Shown here: one piece after another, positions 9,272 to 18,115 of the stretch
Position numbering within the stretch: the first letter of the stretch is position 1
Layout of the letters: each line of letters starts with the position of its first letter
Assembly: GCF_000412185.1 (NCBI RefSeq)
Contig: NZ_ASJA01000017.1
Coordinates: 16,158 to 80,157, forward strand
Reading direction: 5' to 3'
Length of the DNA: 64,000 nucleotides
Source of the DNA: Euryhalocaulis caribicus
GTDB taxonomy: Bacteria > Pseudomonadota > Alphaproteobacteria > Caulobacterales > Maricaulaceae
Translations under genes and position numbers: made by a program
Notes under the pieces: generated by a model
The model's input: the letters and a program-made list of their open reading frames with translations, nothing else
Told to the model about the DNA's origin: nothing
Database searches by the model: none

Positions 9272-10804
9272 TCATGAATGATACGGCTCGCCCCATTCCT
9301 CGGGCCAGATGCGCTCGAAAATATCCGTGAAAGGCTGCAGGAAGCCGCCCCAGCGCCGCCATTGCCCGATATTGCTGGTCGTTATCGGCTGCCGGACCTG
9401 CATGAGCGAGGCCGTATTGACCACTTGCGGCCCTTTGTAGAAATCGGTCTGCACAGGTTCAGGGGGCAGGCCGCAGTGATCGAGCAGACGCGGCGCCGCC
9501 GTGTCAGGATCGGAAACCAGCGCCTCGTATTGCAGGTCAAGAATGCGCTCGGGAAACAGCGCCATGAAATGCCGCTTCAGGGCCTCGGCGTGCACGATCC
9601 TGTGAGCGATCCGCTCCCAGCTCCAGGTCCAGTCGGCGCGGCGCGGGAATGGCGTCTTGTATATCGACAGCGCCGTATCGCGGGGATCGCGGTTGAGCCA
9701 GACAAAGGACGCTTCGGGCAGACCCGCCAGCGCGGGCCCGGCCAGCAGCGGTATCTCCAGAGACTTGTCCACGACGCGGCCCTGCGCGCCATAAATTTCC
9801 GAGACAAATTGCAGATAGCGGCCGCCCAGCGTGTTGAAAGCATTGTCGCCATAGGCGCGGGCGAGCCGCTTGAAATCCTCCGGCGCGAACTGCCCCAGCG
9901 GGTAGCAGGCCAGGCGCAGCGCTTCCAGCTCTCCGCCGCCGGCCACGCCGCTGTGCCGGTTCAGCATGCGCTCCACCAGCGTGGAGCCGGAGCGGGGCAG
10001 CGACACGATGAAAATCGGGCGGTTTGACTGCTGCCGCTCGCCGGCCGTGCTGACGCGTTTGTAGAAATCGCCGTCAAAGATCGCTTTCGTGCGCTCTATG
10101 AAGTCGCCCTCGCCCTCCACCGAATGGGGCCGTATCGCCTCCATCGGCTCCTGGGCGCGATCAAAATGGGCGGCGGCGCGGTCCAGCGCCCCGGTCTTTT
10201 CGTAGAGATCGCCGAGCGCGAATTGCAGCGCGGAGGCCTGCTCCGTGCGCCCGGCGTCAAACCACTGGCTGCTGAGCGTCTCCATCTCCGCCGCCGCCTT
10301 GTCCGGCGACTCAAACCCGTCCAGCTTGACCAGCTGCCGCCAGCTTTCGATGTCCTGCGGGTTCAGTTTCAGAGTCCGCTGATAGGCGTCGCGGGCGCCG
10401 TCCATATCGCCGCTATAGAGCAGCATCACGGCGTGCTGGGCGTTCAGGCGCGGCGATTGAGGGTCCCGCGCCAGCAGGCGGGCCGTGATATCCAGCGCCT
10501 CCTCCATCCGGGCGGCGCGCGCCAGGTAATTGGCCAGATTGGCCTGCGGCGCCGGATCGTCCGGGCGGGCCGCCGCGTAGCGTTTCTGCGCCTCCACCGC
10601 GCCGACCGCATCGCCCAGATCGTTCGCCAGAAGGGCGGCTTTTCCCCAGAGGTCGCCGATATTCTCGCCCCGGGCCAAAAGAATCCGCGACAGCTCGAAC
10701 GCCACGTCATAGCGGTGGTCCGCCTGCGCCGCGCGGGCGGCTTCAAGAATGGTCTCGGGCGTGGGCGCGGTGCGTCCGTCCACCGGACCGGAAGGTGAAG
10801 TCAT
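9272..10804 (-). CDS. TPR-repeat sulfotransferase, paralog 4
   Basis: A 510-residue TPR-sulfotransferase. TPR-like units include ALQFALGDLYEKTGALDRA around 190-210. The PAPS loop is the variant SLPRSGST at 268-275 (Gly-Met replaced by Ser-Leu, Thr by Ser), followed by GGEL at 290-293 and WLNRDPRDTALS. The C-terminal VRQPITTSNIGQW is recognisably the family motif but altered. The ATG is at 10804. It is probably the first gene of a 4-3-2-1 transcription unit whose promoter lies in the 120-base gap to the divergent hemF. The 104-base gap to paralog 3 could hold a second promoter. Substrate unknown. Confidence 0.87.
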   Translation of the reverse strand: MTSPSGPVDGRTAPTPETILEAARAAQADHRYDVAFELSRILLARGENIGDLWGKAALLANDLGDAVGAVEAQKRYAAARPDDPAPQANLANYLARAARMEEALDITARLLARDPQSPRLNAQHAVMLLYSGDMDGARDAYQRTLKLNPQDIESWRQLVKLDGFESPDKAAAEMETLSSQWFDAGRTEQASALQFALGDLYEKTGALDRAAAHFDRAQEPMEAIRPHSVEGEGDFIERTKAIFDGDFYKRVSTAGERQQSNRPIFIVSLPRSGSTLVERMLNRHSGVAGGGELEALRLACYPLGQFAPEDFKRLARAYGDNAFNTLGGRYLQFVSEIYGAQGRVVDKSLEIPLLAGPALAGLPEASFVWLNRDPRDTALSIYKTPFPRRADWTWSWERIAHRIVHAEALKRHFMALFPERILDLQYEALVSDPDTAAPRLLDHCGLPPEPVQTDFYKGPQVVNTASLMQVRQPITTSNIGQWRRWGGFLQPFTDIFERIWPEEWGEPYHS

Positions 10805-10924
10805 GAATGCGCTCGATCATTTCGCGCCGGATCGGGGCCGGGCCGGGAAGGCTGCCGGCCGACTTTGACAAGTGGAATGACCCGGTGCAACTCGCTGGTC
10901 CCGTAGAGACGCGATTGGACGCCC

Positions 10925-11821
10925 ATGACCAGATCCAGCCCCCTGCCCGACGACATCGAGGAAAAGAAGCGCAAGGCCTCCGAGTGGTTTGCCGCGCTGC
11001 GCGACCGCATCTGCGCCGCGCTGGAGACGCTGGAACAGGACGCCGACCCCGATCTCTATGACGGCGAAGCCGCCCGCTTCGTCCGCTCCCCCTGGACGCG
11101 CGGAGACGGATCGAAGGACGAAGGCGGGGGCACGGCCTCTCTCCTGCACGGGCGGCTGTTCGAGAAGGCGGGCGTGCATATTTCCGAAGTGAAGGGCGAA
11201 TTCTCGCCGGAGTTCGCCAAACAGATCGACGGCGCCGAGGACGATCCCCGCTTCTGGGCCAGCGGAATTTCCCTGATCGTGCACCCGCGCAATCCGCGCG
11301 TGCCGGCCGTTCACATGAATACCCGCATGATCGTGACCACGCGCTCCTGGTTCGGGGGCGGCATGGACCTGACGCCGGTGCTGTCATACCAGCGCGACCG
11401 GGATTTCGAGGACGCGCGGGACTTCCATCAAGCCTGCCGGGACGCCTGCGAACCGCACGGCAAGGATTATTACAACCGCTATTCGAAATGGTGCGACGAG
11501 TATTTCCATCTGAAACACCGCGACGAACCGCGCGGCGTCGGCGGCATTTTTTACGACCGGCACAATAGCGGGAACTGGGAGGACGATTTCGCCTTCACCC
11601 GCGATGTCGGCGAAAAATTCAATGATATCTATCCGGCGCTGGTCCGCCGCCGCATGGACGAGATCTGGTCGGACGCCGAGCGCGAGGAACAGCTGGTCCG
11701 GCGCGGCCGCTATGTGGAATTCAACCTGCTCTATGACCGGGGCACGATTTTCGGCCTGAAGACCGGCGGCAATATCGAGTCGATCCTGTCCTCCATGCCG
11801 CCTGTCGTGAAATGGCCGTGA
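10925..11821 (+). CDS. hemF: Oxygen-dependent coproporphyrinogen-III oxidase
   Basis: A 298-residue cytoplasmic enzyme that uses O2 to oxidatively decarboxylate two propionates of coproporphyrinogen III, giving protoporphyrinogen IX for heme. Diagnostic segments are VHMNTR at 129-134, [10 protein letters not shown] at 142-151, the long acidic/His stretch around [14 protein letters not shown], and [17 protein letters not shown] near the C-terminus. The length is typical. The ATG at 10925 is preceded by GGACGCCC. It is transcribed divergently from sulfotransferase paralog 4 and lies between two members of that array. No functional link to the sulfotransferases is evident. Confidence 0.96.
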   Translation: MTRSSPLPDDIEEKKRKASEWFAALRDRICAALETLEQDADPDLYDGEAARFVRSPWTRGDGSKDEGGGTASLLHGRLFEKAGVHISEVKGEFSPEFAKQIDGAEDDPRFWASGISLIVHPRNPRVPAVHMNTRMIVTTRSWFGGGMDLTPVLSYQRDRDFEDARDFHQACRDACEPHGKDYYNRYSKWCDEYFHLKHRDEPRGVGGIFYDRHNSGNWEDDFAFTRDVGEKFNDIYPALVRRRMDEIWSDAEREEQLVRRGRYVEFNLLYDRGTIFGLKTGGNIESILSSMPPVVKWP

Positions 11822-11872
11822 AATAAGGACGCGCCCTTGCAGGGCTCCGGTCCCGGCGCTACCTGACCCGTC

Positions 11873-12688
11873 ATGACAGAACCCGCCATGACCGACGCCA
11901 TCCGGCCGCCCCGCAATTTCCCCGCCGTCAACTGGATCGGGTTCTGGACGCTCTACAAGAAGGAAGTCCTGCGCTTCCTGAAAGTGACGTTCCAGACGGT
12001 GCTGGCGCCGGTTGTCACCACGCTTCTCTATATCGTGGTCTTCACCATTGCCCTGGCCGGGTCGCGCACGGCGGTGGCGGGCATTCCCTATCCGCAATTC
12101 CTGGCGCCGGGCCTGATCATGATGGCGATCCTGTCCAACGCCTTCCAGAATTCCGCCTCATCGCTGCTGATCTCCAAGGTTCAGGGCAATGACGTCGATT
12201 TCCTGATGCCGCCGCTGGCCGCGGGCGAGCTGGCGGCCGCCTTCATTCTGGGCGCGGCGACGCGCGGCATTGTCGTGGCGGCGGTGACCGCGGCCACGAT
12301 TGCGCCCTTCATCAATATCGTTCCCGACCACTGGTGGGCCGTTCTGTATTTCGGAGTCGGCGCGTCGCTGCTGCTGGGGATGCTGGGCGTGATCGGCGGC
12401 ATATGGGCGGAGAAGTTCGACCATATGGCGATGGTGCAGAACTTCATCATGCTGCCGCTGGTATTCCTGTCGGGCAGTTTCTATTCGATCTCCCGCCTGC
12501 CGGAAGCTTTCCAGACCGCCAATCATTTCAACCCGGTCTTCTACGTGATCGACGGGTTCCGATATGGCTTCACCGGTCATGCCGACGGATCGGTCATGGT
12601 CGGCGTCATCATCGTGGGCGTGGCCAATATCGCCTGTCTGGCGATCACGCTGGGCCTGCTGAAGTCCGGCTGGCGGCTGAAAAGCTAG
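11873..12688 (+). CDS. ABC-2 type transporter permease (lone subunit)
   Basis: A 271-residue membrane protein beginning with a cytoplasmic stretch and WIGFWTLYKKEVLRFLKV, the amphipathic pre-helix typical of ABC-2 permeases. Five to six membrane helices follow. The motif YPQFLAPGLIMMAILSNAF and the later PLVFLSGSFYSISRLPEAFQ match the family that exports drugs, lipids or polysaccharides with a separate ATPase. No ATPase gene is nearby, so its partner must be encoded elsewhere. ATG at 11888 is an equally possible start; neither has a clear ribosome binding site. It ends tail-to-tail with sulfotransferase paralog 5, sharing the bases CTAG for both stop codons. Substrate unknown. Confidence 0.85.
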   Translation: MTEPAMTDAIRPPRNFPAVNWIGFWTLYKKEVLRFLKVTFQTVLAPVVTTLLYIVVFTIALAGSRTAVAGIPYPQFLAPGLIMMAILSNAFQNSASSLLISKVQGNDVDFLMPPLAAGELAAAFILGAATRGIVVAAVTAATIAPFINIVPDHWWAVLYFGVGASLLLGMLGVIGGIWAEKFDHMAMVQNFIMLPLVFLSGSFYSISRLPEAFQTANHFNPVFYVIDGFRYGFTGHADGSVMVGVIIVGVANIACLAITLGLLKSGWRLKS

Positions 12689-14211
12689 AGCGCTTCCCGG
12701 CCGCCGAACTTGCGGTAGGCCTCGATAAATTCGCCCATGTGCTTCTCGTAGCGCCGCCAGCTGCCGATCGACTTGGTCGAGATCGGCTCCCGCACGGACT
12801 CCACCGACGCCGTCGCCACCGGGCCGTCCTGCTGGTGGAAGGTTTCCTCCACAGCTTCGTGCGGCAGGCCGCAATGCTCCAGAATCCTGTCTGTCCACTC
12901 GCCCGGATTGGCGGCGAGGTCTTCGTATCTGACGTTCAGGATCCGCTCCGGCGCGATGGCGCTGAAATGATCCTCGAACCGCTCCACCTCCACGATGCGG
13001 GAGGCGATATGCTCCATGTTCCAGCTCCAGTCCTGCTGGAACAGGCGGCGCTGGAAGATCGACCAGGCGACATCGCGCGGATCGCGTCGCGTCCAGATGA
13101 CCGGCGCGTTCTCGTACAGGGCCAGTATGAAACCCATGCGGAACGGAACGAAGATCGCCTTGTCCACGACCTTGCCTTCCGAACCGAAGCGTTCGGTCAG
13201 CAGGCGCAGGTGGAAATCGCCCAGCGCGCGCCATGAAGAATGATCGCCCGAAGGGGTGGGTTGCTCGGTCGGGGCGACCTGATCCGGGGCGCGGCCCTCG
13301 ATCGGGTAGCCGGCCACGCGCAGCGCGCCCAGCTCGCCCCCGCCCGCAACCCCGCTATGGGCCGAGAGAAGGCGCTCCAGCAGCGTCGTGCCCGAGCGCG
13401 CGGTCCCCGCAACGAAAATCGGGCGCGTGCTGTCGTGACGCCCCTGCTCCGCCCCTTTCGCCATGGCTTCGGCGGAATGCGCCTGCCGCGACGCGTCCGC
13501 GAACTGGCGCACCCGGGCGGGATCGTAATTGCCGGTGGAGGCGAACAGACGGTTGGCCTTCGAGAAGTGCTCGAACGATGAATCCGTGTCTCCGGCGCGG
13601 TCATTCATCACGCCGAGCGCGAATTCAAAAAGCGCCGTCTGCTTGGGATCGGAATCGCCGGCGGCGCGGTAGACGTCCATGAAGCGGTCGAACCGGGCGC
13701 CTTCATCCTTCGACAGGCCCTTGAGCACGGCCAGCTGATACCAGCTTTCCGCCGAATTCGGCTCCAGCTCCAGGATTTCCTCGTGCTTGGCGCGCGCCTC
13801 GTCGAACCGGCCCAGATGGGCCAGCGCCACGGCGGCGCGCAGCTTCAGCTTGGCGTAGCCCGGATTCTGCTTTTCAAGCCGGGTCAGGACTTCCAGGGCC
13901 TTCTCGTCGCGGCCGAATTCGATCAGGTAATGGGAGAGCTGATAGACCCGGTTGAGATCGCGCGGATCCTCTTCCTGACTTTTCATCGCGCACTGAACAG
14001 CGGCGCCGGAATCGCGAAGGTCCCCGGCCAGATGCGCCAGCGGCCCCCACGCCCCCTTGCGGATGGCTTCGGGCTGCTCCAGCGCCCGGCGGATGATCTG
14101 AACCGCCTGCGCCGGTTCGCCGTTCTTCACGGCGGCCTGCGCCCCCTTGACGGCGGGCACCTTGCCGCCGCGCTCCTGATTGCCGTTCGCGCCTGCCTGC
14201 TTGTTGCTCAT
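12685..14211 (-). CDS. TPR-repeat sulfotransferase, paralog 5
   Basis: A 508-residue TPR-sulfotransferase separated from the other four by hemF and an ABC permease. The N-terminus is glycine/lysine-rich, then TPR-like helices ([20 protein letters not shown]). The PAPS loop is the variant GTARSGTT at 269-276, with GGEL at 291-294 and WTRRDPRDVAWS downstream. The C-terminus has VREPISTKSIGSWRRYEKH. The ATG at 14211 lies in a 202-base gap shared with the divergent argD. The stop codon shares CTAG with the convergent ABC permease. As for its paralogs, the acceptor cannot be told from sequence. Confidence 0.88.
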   Translation of the reverse strand: MSNKQAGANGNQERGGKVPAVKGAQAAVKNGEPAQAVQIIRRALEQPEAIRKGAWGPLAHLAGDLRDSGAAVQCAMKSQEEDPRDLNRVYQLSHYLIEFGRDEKALEVLTRLEKQNPGYAKLKLRAAVALAHLGRFDEARAKHEEILELEPNSAESWYQLAVLKGLSKDEGARFDRFMDVYRAAGDSDPKQTALFEFALGVMNDRAGDTDSSFEHFSKANRLFASTGNYDPARVRQFADASRQAHSAEAMAKGAEQGRHDSTRPIFVAGTARSGTTLLERLLSAHSGVAGGGELGALRVAGYPIEGRAPDQVAPTEQPTPSGDHSSWRALGDFHLRLLTERFGSEGKVVDKAIFVPFRMGFILALYENAPVIWTRRDPRDVAWSIFQRRLFQQDWSWNMEHIASRIVEVERFEDHFSAIAPERILNVRYEDLAANPGEWTDRILEHCGLPHEAVEETFHQQDGPVATASVESVREPISTKSIGSWRRYEKHMGEFIEAYRKFGGREAL

Positions 14212-14413
14212 TATCTTACGTCTTCCCCCGGGAGTTCGCGGCCCGCCTTTGGCCTGTCGCCGCGTCGTTTGCGCGCCTTCTTAATCGTCTTGCAGGCGCC
14301 TTGTCATCCCGCGAGGCTGCGCGATGGCCGCGCGATGGCCGCAGAGACGATCTTGACCCGCCGATAAGAGCGTGGTGAGGCTCGCCGCGATCTAACGCAC
14401 ATGGAGACGCTTC

Positions 14414-15616
14414 ATGCCCGCCCCCCTTATGGACACCTATGCCCCGCCGCCCGTCGTTTTCGATCACGGCAAGGGGGTCTATCTCTACAGCGACGATAAC
14501 GAGGAATATCTCGACTTCATCGCCGGCATCTCGGTGAACGCGCTGGGCCACGCCCATCCTAAAGCTGTCGAGGCGCTGACGGCGCAGGCCGGCAAGCTGT
14601 GGCACCTCTCCAACATGTTCCGCGTGCCGGGGCAGGTTGAACTGGCGAACAAATACATCAAGGCGACCGGCTGGGCCGAGCGCGTCTTCTTCACCAATTC
14701 GGGAACCGAGGCGATTGAATGCGCGCTGAAAACGGCGCGCAAATACCAGTTCGTGAACGGCCATCCCGAGCGTTACCGGATCATCAGCTTCACCGGCGCT
14801 TTCCATGGCCGCACCTATGGCGCGATCAATGCCGGCGGCAACCCGAAATATCTCGAAGGCTTCGGCCCCGCCATGCCCGGTTTCGATCAGGTCGAATTTG
14901 GCGATCTGGAGGCTGTGAAAGCAGCGATTTCCGATGAAACCGCGGCGATCATCGTTGAGCCTGTGCAGGGCGAAGGCGGCGTTCGCGCCCTGCCCGAGGA
15001 ATTCCTGCGCGCCCTGCGCGATCTCTGCGACGAACACGGCCTGATGCTGATCTATGACGAGGTGCAATGCGGCGCCGGGCGCACCGGCAAGCTGTTCGCC
15101 TATGAATGGGCCGGCGCGGACGATGCGCGGCCGGACATCATGGCGGTGGCCAAGGGCGTGGGCGGCGGTTTCCCGATGGGCGCCTGCCTTGCGACCGACG
15201 CCGCGGCGGCCGGGATGCAGATCGGCTCCCACGGCTCCACCTTCGGCGGCAATCCGCTGGCCATGGCGGTCGGCAACGTGGTCATCGACGAGCTGACCAA
15301 GGACGGCTTCATGGACCACGTCGTGAAGGTGTCCAACTTCCTGCGCCAGCAGGTGGCCGGGCTGGCCGATGAATATTCCGACCTGGTCGAGGACGTGCGC
15401 GGCAAGGGCCTGCTGATGGGCCTGAAGCTGAACGAGCGCGTGGTGAACAAGGACGTCGCCGCGCTGGCGCGTGATGAGAAGCTGCTGGTCGGCGCGGCCG
15501 GCGACAATGTGCTGCGCATGGCGCCGCCGCTGATCATCGAGGAAAAGCACGCCCGCGAAGCGGTCGAGAAACTGGACCGCGCGTTCGCCAAAGCGCGTGA
15601 GAAACTGTCGGACTGA
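14414..15616 (+). CDS. argD: Acetylornithine/succinyldiaminopimelate-type aminotransferase
   Basis: A 400-residue class III PLP aminotransferase that converts N-acetylglutamate semialdehyde to N-acetylornithine in arginine synthesis, often also serving the diaminopimelate pathway. [11 protein letters not shown] binds the PLP phosphate, FTGAFHGRT follows, [13 protein letters not shown] holds the PLP-binding aspartate, and Lys247 in [10 protein letters not shown] is the Schiff-base lysine. The ATG at 14414 has GGAG seven bases upstream. hslO follows after only five bases. In many alphaproteobacteria argF sits between argD and hslO; here it is absent. Confidence 0.93.
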   Translation: MPAPLMDTYAPPPVVFDHGKGVYLYSDDNEEYLDFIAGISVNALGHAHPKAVEALTAQAGKLWHLSNMFRVPGQVELANKYIKATGWAERVFFTNSGTEAIECALKTARKYQFVNGHPERYRIISFTGAFHGRTYGAINAGGNPKYLEGFGPAMPGFDQVEFGDLEAVKAAISDETAAIIVEPVQGEGGVRALPEEFLRALRDLCDEHGLMLIYDEVQCGAGRTGKLFAYEWAGADDARPDIMAVAKGVGGGFPMGACLATDAAAAGMQIGSHGSTFGGNPLAMAVGNVVIDELTKDGFMDHVVKVSNFLRQQVAGLADEYSDLVEDVRGKGLLMGLKLNERVVNKDVAALARDEKLLVGAAGDNVLRMAPPLIIEEKHAREAVEKLDRAFAKAREKLSD

Positions 15617-15621
15617 CCCGC

Positions 15622-16569
15622 ATGGATACGCCGCGTTCCAACAGCCCCGCCGGACTGGACGATCTGGCTGCGACCGACGACACCGTCGCGCCGTTCCAGA
15701 TTGAAAAACAGCCCGTGCGCGGCCGCGTGGTCCGCATGGGCCCGGCGCTGGACCAGATTCTCACCGCCCACGACTACCCGGAGCCGGTCGCCCGGCTGCT
15801 GGGCGAGGCGGTGCTGATCACGGTTCTGATCGGCGCGTCGCTGAAATTCGACGGCCGGCTGATCCTGCAGGCCAGCGGCGACGGGCCGGTGTCCTTCCTG
15901 GTGGCGGATTACGCCACCAGCGGGGCCATCCGCGCCTATGTGAAGCTGGACCCCGAACGCGTGGACGCCGCCATCGAGGCGGCTCAGGAGGGGCTGGGCG
16001 CGCTTCTTGGCGAAGGCACGATGGCCATGACCATCGACCAGGGTCCGGACATGGACCGTTATCAGGGCGTTGTGCCGCTGGAAGGCGAGACGATCGCCGA
16101 AGCCGCCGAAGCCTATTTCGCCCAGTCGGAGCAGATTCCCACCCGCATCAAGTCCGCCATTGGCCGCTGGCAGGGCGGGGGCGAAGCCACGCACTGGCGC
16201 GGCGGCGCCATGATGATCCAGCAGATCGCCGCCGACGATGCGCGCGGCGACGCGGGCGAGGCGTGGAACACGGCCCGCGCCCTGTTCGACACCCTGGCCG
16301 ATGACGAGCTGAGCGATCCGGAGCTTTCCGGCGGACGCGTGCTGTTCCGCCTGTTCCATGAAGACGGCGTGCGCCTGATGGATTCGCAAGCCATCCGGTT
16401 CGAGTGCCGCTGCTCCCGCGACAGCGTGCGCAATCTTCTGTCCAGCTTCTCCGAAGAGGAAATCGGGGAGATGGTGGAGGACGGCGCGGTCAGCGCGACC
16501 TGCGAATATTGCAATACGCAATACGCTTTCGACGCGGCGGAACTGGCCCCCGGTCAGCCGCGCCAGTAG
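15622..16569 (+). CDS. hslO: Hsp33 redox-regulated chaperonin
   Basis: A 315-residue cytoplasmic holdase activated by oxidation. The N-terminal domain has the typical GRVVRMGPALDQIL and GEAVLITVLIGASLKFDGR segments. The C-terminal zinc switch is intact, with Cys261 and Cys263 (CRC) and Cys294 and Cys297 (CEYC), the CxC...CxxC arrangement required for redox sensing. It is co-transcribed with argD, with a five-base gap. Its last 16 bases overlap the 3' end of the convergent trkH. The N-terminus is some 30 residues longer than the E. coli protein, as usual in alphaproteobacteria. Confidence 0.93.
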   Translation: MDTPRSNSPAGLDDLAATDDTVAPFQIEKQPVRGRVVRMGPALDQILTAHDYPEPVARLLGEAVLITVLIGASLKFDGRLILQASGDGPVSFLVADYATSGAIRAYVKLDPERVDAAIEAAQEGLGALLGEGTMAMTIDQGPDMDRYQGVVPLEGETIAEAAEAYFAQSEQIPTRIKSAIGRWQGGGEATHWRGGAMMIQQIAADDARGDAGEAWNTARALFDTLADDELSDPELSGGRVLFRLFHEDGVRLMDSQAIRFECRCSRDSVRNLLSSFSEEEIGEMVEDGAVSATCEYCNTQYAFDAAELAPGQPRQ

Positions 16570-17999
16570 GCGGGCGACAGCAGGACCAGCACGGTCACGA
16601 CCTCCAGCCGGCCGACGAACATCCCCGCCGCCATGGCCCATTTCGCCGCGTCGGGAAGCGGCTGGAACGTGCCCGCCGGCCCGATGATCGTCCCCAGCCC
16701 CGGCCCGACATTGGCAACGCTGGTCGCCGCGCCCGACAGCGCGGTCACCAGGTCCAGCCCGATGGCGGACAGGAATATGGCCAGGGCGGCAAAGCACAGG
16801 AAAAACAGGAAGAAAAAGCTGAGGACCGAGAAGATCGTGTCCTCCGGCACCACGCGGCCATTATATTTCAGCCGCGCCACCACGTTGGGCCGCGCCATCT
16901 CCAGCACATAGGTTTTCAGCGCCAGAAAGGCGATCTGATAACGGAAGATCTTGATGCTGCAGGAGGTCGATCCCGCGCACCCGCCTATGAACATCAGGCA
17001 GAAAAAGAAGGCGTTCGCGAACCCGCCCCACAGCGCATAATCGGCCGTGGCGTAGCCGGTTCCGGTCATGATCGACACCGCGTTGAACGCGGCCAGGCGC
17101 ACCCCGCGCACCGGCTGATGGATTTCCGCCAGCCACAGATAGAAGGTCAGAATCAGCGTGACGGTCAGGAAAATGCCCAGATAGACCCGCACCTGCGAGT
17201 CGGTCAGGAAGGCGTCGGGCCGCCCGCGCGCCGCCATCATGTAGAGCACGAACGGCACGCCGCCCGCGAACATGAAGATCGTCCCTACAATATCCGCCCC
17301 GCCGGTCATGAACGCGCCCATGGAGCGGTCGGAGGTGGAGAACCCGCCCGTGGCGATGGTGGTCATGGCGTGGCACACCGCGTCGAACAGGCTCATGCCC
17401 GTCGCCCAGTAGGAAATGGCGCAGGCCATGGTCAGGGCGATATAGATGCCGCCGATAAAGGCGGCGATCTGGGTGGCGCGGGGCAGGATCTTCTCCGACT
17501 TGTCGGAGGATTCGAGGCGGAACAGCTGCATCCCGCCGACCCGCAACATGGGCAGAACGGCCAGCGCGGTGACAATGATGCCGATGCCGCCCATCCATTG
17601 CAGGATGGACCGCCACAGCAGGACGCCCGGCGGCATGTCGTCCAGGCCGGTCAGAATCGTGGCCCCGGTGGTGGTCAGGCCCGATGTCGACTCAAAAAAC
17701 GCATCGGTGACCGACAGGCCCAGATCGCTGATCACGAAGGGAATGGCCCCGAACGCGGCCAGCAGGACCCAGGTCAGCGAGACCAGCAGGAAGGCGGTGC
17801 GCACAGTCAGGCGCTTGCCATGCCCCCAATTGGCCAGCGCCAGCCCGCCGCCCAGGAACATCGAAAGCCCGCCGCCCGTCGCAAAGGCGCGCCAGTCCTT
17901 CGACCCGGCGATCAGGTCGGCCAGCATCGGCAGCATCATCGCCGCGCCCAGCCCGGACAGCAGCACGCCGATCACCAGCATAACGGGCCGTACATCCAT
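16554..17999 (-). CDS. trkH: Trk-type potassium uptake protein, membrane subunit
   Basis: A 481-residue polytopic membrane protein of the TrkH/TrkG/KtrB superfamily. The four pore-loop repeats each show the expected filter glycine: LTTTGATI, IATGGFS, MTGTGYAT and ATSVANVGPGLG. It imports K+ (or Na+/K+) with a cytoplasmic TrkA gating subunit, which is not encoded in this window. The frame opens at 18029. I prefer the ATG at 17999 (MDVRPVMLVIG), with GTG at 18002 as an alternative, because a GGGGGA lies about 12-15 bases upstream and the extra residues lack character. It overlaps hslO tail-to-tail by 16 bases and is divergent from dcd. Confidence 0.92.
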   Translation of the reverse strand: MDVRPVMLVIGVLLSGLGAAMMLPMLADLIAGSKDWRAFATGGGLSMFLGGGLALANWGHGKRLTVRTAFLLVSLTWVLLAAFGAIPFVISDLGLSVTDAFFESTSGLTTTGATILTGLDDMPPGVLLWRSILQWMGGIGIIVTALAVLPMLRVGGMQLFRLESSDKSEKILPRATQIAAFIGGIYIALTMACAISYWATGMSLFDAVCHAMTTIATGGFSTSDRSMGAFMTGGADIVGTIFMFAGGVPFVLYMMAARGRPDAFLTDSQVRVYLGIFLTVTLILTFYLWLAEIHQPVRGVRLAAFNAVSIMTGTGYATADYALWGGFANAFFFCLMFIGGCAGSTSCSIKIFRYQIAFLALKTYVLEMARPNVVARLKYNGRVVPEDTIFSVLSFFFLFFLCFAALAIFLSAIGLDLVTALSGAATSVANVGPGLGTIIGPAGTFQPLPDAAKWAMAAGMFVGRLEVVTVLVLLSPAYWRG

Positions 18000-18115
18000 C
18001 ACGTTGAGCTGGTTTCCCCCGAAAAACACGCGGCGCGCTTGATCCCCCGCGCCGTTCGACCTTAAGCCTGTTCGACAACGCGCCCAAGCGCGAGTCGGGA
18101 CAACAGCGCCATTTC

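Noticed and set aside
16404..18065. Plus-strand open frame of 553 codons overlapping trkH
   Set aside because: The translation is a Gln/Arg/His-rich string without domains; trkH on the other strand has all four pore motifs.
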